Below are positions 22,126 to 33,399 of a stretch of DNA of 64,000 nt, piece after piece. The number at the start of each line of letters is the position of its first letter. Position 1 is the first letter of the stretch. The translations under genes were made by a program, and so were the position numbers. This stretch comes from Tribonema minus (Eukaryota > Sar > Xanthophyceae > Tribonematales > Tribonemataceae). Where the stretch lies: positions 62,001 to 126,000 of the forward strand of contig JAFCMP010000039.1 in the NCBI GenBank assembly GCA_017506865.1. The letters are read 5' to 3'. The notes beneath the pieces are model-generated. The model did not search any database and had not been told where the DNA came from. It saw only the letters and a list, made by a program, of their open reading frames with translations.

Positions 22126-24252
22126 ATGCCAGAGAGATTTGTGCTTTAGTGTTGATGCTCCTGGCGGGCAGTCTGAGAGGCAGCAGCTCAGCGGCTTGGT
22201 GGCTCCTTAGTACAGTGGGTCGGGCCTAACAAGCAAACTGACCACCACAGGCAGCCCCACAACATTGCGGTATTTTTCAACAGCATGGTGCACTTGCGTG
22301 AAATGCAGTTTGGTAGCTGCGCCCCACAAAAAACACGACAGCCTTGCATGCAAGGTACTGGCTAGCCAGTGCTGCTGTCGCACACACAAGCGATTCCGCA
22401 TTTAGCCGCTTAGAGGCACCGCTAACTAACTAGAGGCAAACATGATAAAAAAATCAACAATCTAGCGGGGCTGACAGGCTACGGCTCAGGTGACCCTGCG
22501 ACCCTGCTGCACACGCAACATGAGAACGCGAATATTATGCATCTGCATCTGCGGCAATGTTTCTAAGCACAGCACAGAGCTTCACGCAAACACCGTACCA
22601 AGGCCGATGGGTCTGCTTCGGCAATTCGAATTCCGCACATTCGTCACTCACCAGCAGTCCTCGAGGCATCAGTGTATATCTTCCTCGCGTGCTCCACGCA
22701 ATGCCTTTGAACCCTTGCAGCCAAGGGCCGCATACAGCGTAGGTGCATGGCCGCTGTGGCTGTGCGTTTTTTTTCTCTCTCGGAAAAATGGTCACCTGCG
22801 TTGTTGAAGTTGAAAATTGCCGAGAACGTGGCGCTGGGCTGGCGCCCCACCAGCTAGCGCTCTGCCGCCCTTCGAGGCCTACCACGCAATCAAGAAGATA
22901 GAGTCTTAGCTCTACACAGAGCGTCCAACCACGCGACACACCACCACCGCGCGCACGGAATGGATCCTCCTTGGCAGCAGGAGCGGCATCCTGACAATTG
23001 CTGGCGAATGGCGTCATCACTTGTGCTGGCGCGATACGATATACCACCCGCGCACGCTTCTGAACCAGGTTCTTTCTCTATGCGGTTCTGGCGTGCACCA
23101 CCACTGGTTGTTGGGCCAACTGCTGCCGTCATGCAGCGCACAGACCTCGATTTGCTGTGTGGATTGAGTTAGCAGAAGAACATATGCAGCCTGCCACATA
23201 GCATGACTGCTGTACCGAACTGAAGTAGCAAAGTGCCATCACGCCGTCGCCACCAGCACGCGTGTTTGGGGGATGCTTCGAGGCGGAGGGGGATGCGCGC
23301 CCAATTGCAGCAGCAGCCGCTGCACTGTCAACGCGGTGCAACGTGCCGTTTCTTCTTCCGCATTATGCGATGTGCTGCCAGTGCGCGGCGCAGGCAGTCA
23401 CGCTACAGCGTCGGCTGCACCGGGCCGCCTTTCCGTGGCAATCCAGAGCAGCAGTGCACCCCTGGTCGCACGCTTGACAGCAATGGAGGGAACTTCTCAT
23501 CAAGGACTGGCACAACAACATAAAGCGAATGCGCCTTTAAGTGTGTGCGTGATAACGCAATAGCAGAGGCACTGCGAGTTGTTCTTGCCTACAGGATTGC
23601 AGCAGGGAGTGGAGCGTCGGGAATGTGCACAAGTAGAGCTTGCTGTGCTGAGTTTTTGCATTTGTGCAATGCGTAATTCATGTGGTGCCACAGTTTTCAA
23701 TGCATCATGTGTTCTGCCAGTGCTTCTTGCATGCAGCCTCGATTGCTTGGCGGCTTTAGGCGACAGCGGTGAAGGCCGCATACTTCTGAAGTGTAGCAGA
23801 ACCCCATGCAAGAACATGTTGTTGCTGGAATTTCAGGGATCGTGCTTGCGACTGCTGCATCTGAAAGTATGCAGGCAGAATGGCATGTTTATTGCATTGT
23901 CCTGCCTTCAGCAAAATGCTAGCAAGCCAGCCAAGGCGCCAGCAACAATTGACAAGATGCACCTTGTATGGCTCAGCAAGTCACAAATCACCAGGCACGC
24001 GGGCACTTGTCCGCTTCCAGTTGCACGAGCAAGTGTCACCAAGCAGTACACACCACTTCGAGTTGCCAGGAAATACAGTCTGTATTGGTGCAGGTATACC
24101 GGATCTACACGAGCACGGTGTAGGAGGCCAGCAGTTGTGCCATGCCTCCGGAAAGGATTTGCTGAATACAATCACAATCAACGTCTGGTGGAGAAGGATT
24201 GGCTCACAACAACGTACAAGAAAAACACTGAAACATATGCTTACGGCAACCA
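22126..24252. other. Region between methyltransferase and FG-GAP gene
   Basis: Should hold the methyltransferase promoter and first exon and the FG-GAP gene's 3' UTR. A minus-strand ATG mini-exon with a good donor is possible at about 22652-22675, but its splice phase fits the next exon only if a donor 4 nt further on is used. No other gene is supported. Confidence 0.4.
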
Positions 24253-24873
24253 CTAATAACTCCACTGCGACGCTGGCGCCGCTGCCTGTGCCACCCAACT
24301 CAGCCCCGACGCCGCCGCCGCCTGCTGCTGCGGCGGTGAGCGCGGCGGCAGCGGCGGCGGCGCCCCCGCCGCCGCCGCCTTGATCCAGTCCATCCCCCCA
24401 CCGTCGCCGCCGCCGCCGCCGCCGCCGTCGTCGCCGCCGCCGTCGTCTGCGCCGCCGCCGTACCCCTGCCAAGCGCTGTGCGCCCCCATCAGCGGCACCG
24501 TGCTCAGCGATCTGCGCGGGCTGCCGCCGACCTGCAGCGCCTTGATCCAGTCCGGCGCCGCCTCGGGGTCCGTGGCGACGCTGGGGCCGTCGTACGCCGG
24601 CTCGCGCGCCGCCGCCGCGGCGGCAGCAGCGTCCGTCGACGCGCCCCCTGCCCCCCCGCCCCCCGCCGCCGCGCGCGCCGCGAACGGGCGCGCGGCGGAC
24701 GCGACGCCCGCCCCCACCGCGCGCCGCACCGCCCGCGCCCCTGCCGCCGCCCGCAACGCGCCGCCGCCCGCCGCCGCCGCCGCGCGCGCCGCCAGCGACC
24801 GCGGCGACGCCGGCGGCTGCGGCGGCTGCGCCGAGTACGGCAGCACGGCGGTCAGCGCCTCGGCGTCAATGCC

Positions 24874-24910
<37 letters not shown>

Positions 24911-27900
24911 TCGCCGTACTCGCCGTCGCTCACCGGCCGCACCGACTTGTTGCTCTTGCCGGCGCCGCCGTCCGCCCAGCGGCGGCGCGTGGCCAGCAGC
25001 GCGGCGCCGGCGCCGCCCGCGAAGCAGAAGATGGCCGTCATGGCGAGCGCGCCGGCGTCGCCGCCGCCGCCGCCGCCGCCCGCGGACAGCGCGACGCCCG
25101 ACGCGCCCGTGCGCGCGCGCTCCACCGTGAGCGCCGGGTCGTAGTACAGCAGCCCCGCGGCGCGCGGCAGCAGCACGTCCAGCGCGCCGCCGTCGCCCGA
25201 CAGTGCGGCCGCCGCGCGCGACCAGCCCGCGCCGTCGCCCCACGCCCAGCCGCTCACGGCGAGCGTCGCCGCGACGTCGCCGGCGGCCATGGCGTAGCTC
25301 GGCGCCGCGCTGCCGCTGCCGAGGCGCCGCGTGCGCCGCAGCGGTCCCTCGTCGCCCGCGGCAGCGGCGGCGGCAAAGGGCGCAGGCGCGCCCACCGCCA
25401 TCTTCAGCGACAGCAGCGCGCCGGTCTCGGGCGCGCCGTCGGGCGCGCGGCACGCGCCACCGCTGCCGCCGCCGGCGGCGCCGCACCACTCCCACCCCGC
25501 GATCGCGACGCTGACCTTGACGGTGCCGGCGGCGACAGCTGTCGTCTCCTGCCCGCCGGCGACGGCGATCGCGCCGGCCTCCTGGAAGACGTAGGCGGAG
25601 ACCGCCAGCTCGCCGGCGCGCGTGCCGGGCAGCGGCGCGGTGAGCGTCTCGCCGAGGGCGAGGAGGCCGCCGATGCGCACCCAGTCGGGGCCGGAGGCGG
25701 TGAAGGCAAGGGCGGAGGCGTTGACGGCGTGCGCGCGCGTCGCGTCCGCGGCGCCCACGGCCGCGCCGCTGGCGCTGAGCTGTTGTCGCAGGGGGTGGAG
25801 GGGGCTTGAGTGAGCATGGGGGTGGTGGCCTGGAGCGCTGTCTTTGTTGGATGATGGTTCTGTGTGAGGTGTCATGCGCCTCTGCTGTAGTAGCGCCAGC
25901 AGGGGATGCGCATGCGCGTGCGTGCGGTTCGCAGAATGCGCCTCATCTGCGCCATGCACATGAGGCACGCGTGATGCGGGATCACAGACTTGCAGCCATC
26001 ACCACATCCTGGCGTGGCCGTCACAATGCGTGCACATCGCTGAGGGCTCACAGGTGCCGGCAGCAAGCGTGCAGCGCGACACGCTATGACTACGATACTT
26101 AGCACTTCAACATCAAATCTCACCTCTGTGACGCTCAGCAGCGCCAGCGACACCGTCGACGCCGCCTCCAGCGTGTCGCCCAGCCCCACGCTCACCATCC
26201 CACCGCCCCCCGCCGCCACTGTGAGCCCCTCAATCTGGCTGCCGAACGCCGCCACGGGCTCCACGCCTGCTGCCGGTTGCGGCAGCTCCAGCGCCGGCGC
26301 CGCGCACACGGCGTCCACGCACGCGCCGCCACCGCAGCACGCCGCGCCGCCGCTGCCGCACGCCGCCGCCGTCGCCGCGCATGCCTCCGTCGGCGGCGCC
26401 GTCGGCGCCGCGGTGCCGCCGGGCGCGAGCGCGACCGCGGGCAGGACGACCGCCGCCGCGCCGGCGCTGCCGCCGCTGCCGCCGGCGCCCGCCGCGAAGT
26501 CCGGCGCGCCATCGCCATTCACGTCGGCGGCGCCTGCGACGGCGGCGCCGAGGCCGCTGCCGGGCGCGTCTCCAATGAGCTCGAAGCCGGCCGGCGGCGC
26601 GAGGGAGGCGAGGGGCAGCGCCGGGGACGCGCGCGCGGCGGCGCTGCCGAGAAGCGCGTAGACGGCGCCGGGGGTGGTCGCGGTCCCGGGGGCGCCAATG
26701 AGAACCTGCGATGAGGGGGAGGGGGGGTGGGGGGTATCAGCAGGGGAAGGGGGGGGGGGGGTCAACGCTCCGTTGAGAGGGCACTGGGAAGCCCACCGTG
26801 ACTAAGAGCGTGGTTTCTGGTGGTACGCGGGCGGTGTGAGTTTGGGGGCTAGAGGAAAGATGATGGTGTGTGCGCAGGATCGGCGTGTGTGTCCGTGCCA
26901 CCGGTGCGAGCGAGGGAGCGACTGATGGACAGGTTGGGCGCGTGTGCACATGCCTGCATCGCTCAGATTGAGCAGCAGTCTCACACATGAAGATGAAAAC
27001 ACCTTTTTGCTTTCAGGTCACTCCAGGCGACGCTCATCAAAGGCTGCAGACCACGCACACACACACACACGCCGCTCCCCCGCCACGCCCGTCCTGCACG
27101 AAGGTTCTGCAGGTGCAACGCGTACATCGCCCCCCCCCCCCCTCCCCGTCACGTGTACGACACGCCCCAAACCCCCTCCTACTGGCGCACGCTCATCGCC
27201 AGCGGTACCGCACTCACGTCGCCAGCGCCGTCGCCATTCAGGTCCCCCGCGGCGGCGACGCTCGTGCCCGCCATCGCCCCCGCCGCGGCGCCCTCCACCG
27301 CCACCCCCTGCGCCGCCGTCAGGCCCCCCAGATCCACCGCCGCCGCCGCGGCGCTGCCCAGCGCCGCGCTGCCGTATACGATGTAGGCGCGGCCCGCGGC
27401 GGCGCCGGCGGCACCGTCGGCGCCCGGCGCGCCCAGCACAAAGTCGTCGAAGCCGTCGGCGTTGAAGTCGAAGCCGCCCGCAACCGCGCTGCCCAGCAGG
27501 TCGCCCGCGGCGGCGCCGTCGATCTGCAGCGGCGGCGGGTGGAAGTTAATAGCCTATTGTAGGCGCGTGGCAGGAACCGTGGAGTGTGGATTTTGAAGGT
27601 GGGGGGTGAGACACTGGATGTACAGCGCCGGCGCCACTGCGGCGGTCGTTGCGGTTGCTGCGCGGGCTGCCGCGGGCGTGAGCTCTGCCCAGCATTGGCA
27701 TAGGGCGTGCGCCACAGGCTGCAAGCTTCAAGATGTATGTCACCAGCAGTGTGGCGCGGTGTCGTGTCGCCATTGAACGTTAGCTTCTGCAGAAGGGCAG
27801 CGCGCTAGGACGCCGGACCCGTGGACGGCGGCATGCGCGCCAGTGCTCTGCAGTCCTGTCGCCAACCGCGCGGCATCGACCATCAGCAGCGCCGTCACCT

Positions 27901-29404
27901 GCGAGCTGAGGAAGCACAGCCCTCGGCCACACTCCGGCCAACACATACACACCTACAATCCCTCACCTGCAGTCCCATGGACGGCGTGGCGGCGATGCTC
28001 CGCAGCTCCAGCACCCCCCCCGCGCCCCCCGCCCCCGCCCCCCCCAGCACCAGGTACACCCTGCCCGCGGCCGCGGCGTCCGCCGACGCCTTGTACGCGC
28101 CCACAAGCACGTCCGGCCAGCCGTCGCCATTGGCGTCGCCCGCGGACGCGACGGCGCTGCCGGCGTAGTCGAACTCGCCGGCGCCGCGCAGCGCGACGCC
28201 GCGCGCCGCAGTGAGCGACGCGAGCAGCAGCGTCGACGCCGCGGCGCGCCCGTACAGGACGTACGCAGCGCCGGACATGGAGCCGTGCGGGTCGGCCTTG
28301 GGCGCGCCCGCGATGAAGTCCTGGTAGCCGTCCTGCGGGGGTGGGAGCGCGCGAGAGAGGCAGAGGTTGGGCAGGGTGCGAGCGCCGGGGCAGCGGACGG
28401 AGCTGAATCGCACGAGCGTCGGTCGAAGCGCGAGGGCTGCGACTAGGCGGGCGCTGCCGTGTGTGCGCGCGCCGAGGCAGCGGCGTCTGTTTGCATGGCC
28501 AGGACGTTGAGAGCTAGCAGTGCAGCGCATTGCCGTTCTGTGAGGACCATGGGATTTCAAGGACATCTGCATGTGAAGACTGCGATGCCCTCGACGCTAC
28601 GCAGAGGCCACGAGGTCCTGCCTCACAGACATGCTGCACCTTACTTCAAGCCCAGGGTCTCGTCCTATGGCTCGACATATTGCACTTTTATCAGAAGCTA
28701 GACGAACAGGTTTTCTGCAGGCTACTCGTCCTCCGACACAGCAAGCACAGCTGTCTGACGTGACGGAGTCCTGCTGTCACCTTGTTGAAGTCGAATCCAC
28801 CAGCAACGCTGTAACCCAGACTGTCATAGCTGTTGGCGCCTATGATCGAGTATCCGTCGGCCGCTGCAGGAGGGACCGTCACCACAGCTGGCCAGTCCTG
28901 CCGGCCATACAGCACATACACAGCGCCTGCGGCCGCCTTTGCGCCATTGGCGACGTTAGGGGCCCCGATGATAAGGTCATCGATGCCGTCATTGTTGACG
29001 TCGCTCGATCCCACACTATACCCCATGTACCCCCCTATCTCATTGGATGTGATTGTGAAGCCCTGTGCAACAGTCATGTTGGATATGTCTACTTTGGGCG
29101 CAACGGATCCCCCGAAGACGACATAGGCGGTGCCAGCTGCGCCGGTTCCCGCGCTGCTGCCGACCAATACGTCAGCCTTGCCGTCTCCATTGAAATCCCC
29201 CAGAGCGATGCTCTTTCCAGCTGCTCCAGATGCGGAATCTACTGGCTGCAGCTTGTAGCCATTCTGGCCCGCCAGCCCTGCCACCGTGATGTTGGCAGGA
29301 AAAGTCGAGGGCCATGGTGTGCCGGCAGCCGCTGCGAGCTGGGCTGACGCCGCCACGCTCAGCACCGCCCACAGGGGACGCCTGTCATAGCGTCGCAGAA
29401 ACAT
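24253..29404 (-). CDS. Integrin-alpha-like FG-GAP repeat membrane protein
   Basis: Predicted type I membrane protein with an extracellular beta-propeller. Five exons, 29404-28781, 28332-27967, 27523-27218, 26705-26124 and 25779-24253, all joined in phase 0; 1134 residues. The N-terminus is a signal peptide (MFLRRYDRRPLWAVLSVAAS...). FG-GAP modules follow, with calcium-type loops: GDFNGDGKADVLVG, SDVNNDGIDDLIIGAPN, FDFNK/DGYQDFIAGAP, GDANGDGWPDVLVGAYK, FDFNADGFDDFVLGAPG, GDLNGDGAGD/VLIGAPG, ADVNGDGAPDFAAGAGG. A Cys-rich patch (CGSGGAACCGGGACVDAVC) lies near the end of exon 4. Exon 5 adds a Gly/Ala-rich ectodomain part and a transmembrane helix about residues 868-889 (AGALAMTAIFCFAGGAGAAL), then a tail of about 245 residues that is very Ala/Gly/Pro-rich and has two DWIKA motifs. 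Function is unknown: adhesion or signalling by analogy with integrins, but no I-domain or GFFKR tail motif is seen. The 3' exon has much simpler sequence than exon 1. Confidence 0.85.
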
Positions 29405-29574
29405 GTTCTGCGCCTCCGGCTACATGCGTTCTACCTACGCTGGTTGTTGTCGTTGTCGCCAACGCAAGGTGAAGCCTGGAAGGCAGTTACAAAACCGTTA
29501 CCCCTGTGTGTGTGTGCGTGCTATAGTAGATCAATGACGCCCCCTCCAATGTGTGTGTACTACATAGATCAACA
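29405..29574. promoter_or_regulatory. Compact bidirectional promoter, FG-GAP gene / MORN gene
   Basis: Only 170 bp separate the two divergent start codons. It holds a GT repeat (GTGTGTGTGTGCGTG near 29506) and a nearby CTATAGTAG, with no clear TATA box. Both transcripts must start inside this interval unless the genes have upstream non-coding exons. Confidence 0.5.
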
Positions 29575-29578
29575 ATGA
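29534..29578 (+). other. uORF overlapping the MORN start codon (ATGA)
   Basis: A 14-codon frame (MTPPPMCVYYIDQQ, stop TGA 29576-29578) ends on the four bases ATGA, whose ATG (29575-29577) starts the MORN protein. Its first bases, AATGACGCCCCC, duplicate the bases around the main ATG, so the uORF start arose by a 41-bp local duplication. Such overlap allows termination-reinitiation or suppression of the main frame; this is inferred only from sequence. Confidence 0.5.
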
Positions 29579-32500
29579 CGCCCCCATTGGAGGCGACGAA
29601 GGGTGTCTTGGATGCCACCGGAAAACTAGTGCGGCGTGGACGTCGCACCTTGGCTGATGGCAGCATCTATGAGGTGCGATAAATGTCGAGGAAGATGTAT
29701 CTTTGTAAAAAGGAATGAACACTTGCTGCCAATTAGCAACAGAATCAGCTATCCTGGCGCATGCGTCCCTCTGGTCTACTACTACAACAGCTGTTAGAGT
29801 CACCGCACGTTTTGCCTCAGAACACACCTGCACAGAATCTGAAAATCTCCCACGCTACTAAGCGAAGGTTGTCTGTGTGTGTGCGCATTGATGAGATACG
29901 ACTCTGTCAACACAGGAAAATGTGAAGGCCTGATGTGCCGGCATTGCTGTGCCACACTTCAGTGTATGCAGAGCAGGAACTCGAGGCCCAGCAAACATCA
30001 CCCCAAGTGCTTTCCATACAAACGCTGCCTCGCGCTCACTCTACGCCGCTGCGCATTTGCGCTCGCATCGCCGTCCGCCAGGGCACCATCACCGACGGCA
30101 GGCGGGAGGGCGAGGGCGTGCTCAAGTACCCGGATGGGGTGCGCTACGTCGGCGAGTTCAAGGCCAACCACTTCCACGGCTACGGCCACATGACGTACGG
30201 CCCGTCGCTGGAGAACGGCGTGGAAGTTGTTGGGCGGTCGTACGATGGGTACTGGCAGGGGGGGCTCATGCACGGGGAGGGGTCCTACGTGTCAGGTGGG
30301 CGCGTGCGACCGCCGCTTCTGGCATGCACAGGGCCAGCAGAGACCGACCTCGTGTATGAAGGGCCGTTGGCGCCATGTTGCCGCGCACTGGAGGCCTGAC
30401 GCGGCTGAAAAGGCGCCTTGCACGAGTGCGTGGCGCGCTGTGGTGCAGCGCGCTCGCAACCGCAGTGGGCGCCTGCCCATGGCACTGCACAATATGGGGA
30501 CTGTTGCACTGGAGATGACAGCCATCTTGGGATGTGATGGTTCGTGTCACAGCGCGCGACTCCAGTGCTCGCCCATGTGCGCCGATGCATGCGCGCGCGC
30601 GGGTGTGCCGCCTCGCTGCGAGGCCTGCTGGTGCCGGTGGCGCGCAACTGCAATGGCAGCTGTGCACAGCTGCGCACGTGCCGCGGCAGCGGCAGCAGTG
30701 CGGCCAGCGCAGCTCCAGAGGCCGACGAGACAACCTCGATGGCGAGGGCGCGTTGCGGCAAAGGGGCACCTGCACGCCGCCGCTTGCTCCCCCGCGCACG
30801 TTGCTCGCGACCGGTGGGCTCAGCGCGCTGCCGCCCACGCGCAACGTGTGCGCAGCAGCGCAGCCGCCCCTTGCGCCTGCTTGTGCACACCGTACAGTGC
30901 CTGCGGCATCTGACCATGCGCGCACTGCCGCCGCTGCGGCCGGCCGCCTCTGCTGCCGCGCCGCCGCCGCCACCGCGCAGGCACCGGCGACACGTACCGC
31001 GGCGGCTTTGCGCGCGGCGCGTACCACGGCCGCGGCAAGCTGGTGACCGCCGCCGGCGACCACCTCGACGGCGACTGGCGCTGCGCGCGTCTCAGCGGCG
31101 CCGCGTGCATCATGTACGCGCGCGGCGGGTGCTACACGGGGGACGTGCGGCGCGGCGAGCCGTGCGGGCGCGGGCGCATGAGCTTCCCGCGCGGGCAGGG
31201 CGCGTACGACGGCGAGTACAAGTGAGTGAGTGAGTGAGTGGTGCGGGTCGGTGGTGAGTATTTGGAGGGGGGCGGCGAGGCATAGGCGGGCAGGGCGCGT
31301 ACGACGGCGAGTACAAGTGAGTGAGTGAGTGGGTGGCGTGAGGCGGTGGTGAGCATGGGGGGGGGGGCGAGTCGCAGCGCATCGGTGTTGCCGAGGTTCG
31401 TGATTCGGTCGGAGGCTACTCCCTTCTGGTTGCGGGCTTACTTCCGGTGTCGCGGAGCGATCACCAGCCCTGGATGTCTGAGTCATGAAGTTCGTACACA
31501 GGAGACCCGCGGGTGATGATGCGTTGGCGACAAGTCGACGCATGCATAGGTTGAGCAGTGCTGCGTGCACCTGCAGCGGATTCGCACGGGCGGCAGTGGT
31601 GTTGCCTAGACGATGCCGGTGTGCTGGCGGCGATGGTCTGGATGGAAGAGGCGGACAGCTTGCACAGCAGTGCACAGCATACTGAGGTTGAGCTATGGTA
31701 GGGGTGGGACGCTTCAAGCCACTTCTACTCTGTCAAGTATCTGCGTATTGAGTGTGACCAGGCAGCGCGCAGGAGGGGTGCCTCCCGCGTGCAGCACGCG
31801 GCGTGTACTGAGCTCATGCACCGCTTGCACAACGCATGCTGCTGAGTGCACGGCTCCATCACTTCGTGCAGCCAGATGCGGGCGCCCAGCAGGTCGCGGA
31901 CCAGCGCCACGCGCCTTGCGCGCAGTTGAACAGTGGCACAGCGCACCGCAGCGCGCCCTTCGCTGGCGCCGCTCAGGGGCCCTGCAGCATTGAGCTGAGC
32001 GCAATGGCACATTGCACGTAGGCGGCAGCAGCAGCAGCGCTCATTGATCTGGCACGCGGCGCCTCAGCGGCGCCGCGTGCCAGATCAATGACGCACCGCA
32101 CTTACTCGCTGCGTGTGCGCGTGCACCCCCCCCCCACGTGCAGGGACGGCCTGCAGCACGGGCGCGGCACGCGGACGTTCTCCAACGGCAGCACGTACGA
32201 AGGCGAATGGGTGAGCTGCGAGCCCCAACCCTATTTCTAGTCCCCGCTGCGGTGTTCCGCAGACAGCGCGCTGCACGCTCCTCGGCCACCTGGCTGGTGG
32301 CATCGTGGTGCGCACGCCGCACCGCTGTACATGAGGGCGCTGATGCAACTTCATGCTCCATGCTCACATTTTAGAGACGGTTGCAAATTCGTTGATGTTG
32401 TGGAGTGCTTGCTGAGGAGTCTATTGCAGTAGCGCCAGAGCACAGCGAGGCGACATGAGAGCATGTTGCGTCGGGACCAGCGCAGAGCGGGACTGATGCA

Positions 32501-33368
32501 AAGGACCTGGACCTCAGCCACACGGTCTGGTGGATATCGTACCCACCAGCCTGTTCCTTCCTGCCCCTGTGCGTGTGAATCTTTGTGTGCATACATGCTG
32601 GCACAACTCTTCAGTATGTAGATGGCATCACATTCAACTTTGAGTACGGTATGGGGGACTGCGAGCTCCGCCGACGGCAGCGCAGAGTTTGAACAGAACA
32701 CCTATCGTGACAGATTGCCTATTGTGTGTACAAAGGGGGGGGCACATCAAGCTCAACCTGAGCTGCTCAGGCGCACGCGCCGTCATCATTGCAATACTGA
32801 GCGTTACCCCCTCCCTCCCCCCCTGTCCCTCCCCCCCCCCCCCCCCAGTTTGAAGGGGAGCCCCATGGCGAAGGCGCCATGCGCTACGCCAACGGCGACA
32901 TGTACGTGGGGCAGTGGGACATGGGCCACAGGGGGGGGCGCGGCGTGCTGACCACCGCCGCCGGCGACCGCTACGAGGGCACCTTCCTCAACGGTACGCG
33001 CGCGCGGTCGGTGACGGCGTTCAGAATGATTACAGTAGTTGTGGTGGTGGTGATGAGCATTTGTAGTGAGGACGGCGGATCACGGTGTGGGCGCTGCGAT
33101 GGCGCCTTGCTCAGTGGGCTCGCGAGTGGCGGCGTCTTGTGTTAGAATGCGGTGCGCAGGCTCGCCGCGCCACTGCAGGAACCGGCGCTTCGTGCGGCGA
33201 GCCTGTCCCCGCCTCGGCGCTATGACGCACGGCGCGGAAGCATCCACGATCTCGTCCGCAAGGCCTGCACCTGTATGCCATGCTTTCAAGTCATGGACAT
33301 AACTATTGAGAGGTGGTCTGCCGCCTCCGCTTCCTCCGCCGCTGCTGCCGCCGCCGCCGCCGCCGCCT

Positions 33369-33399
<31 letters not shown>

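Noticed and set aside
24478..25809. 443-residue plus-strand frame
   Set aside because: It is antisense to the last FG-GAP exon; composition is Arg/Ala-rich as expected of a GC-rich shadow frame.
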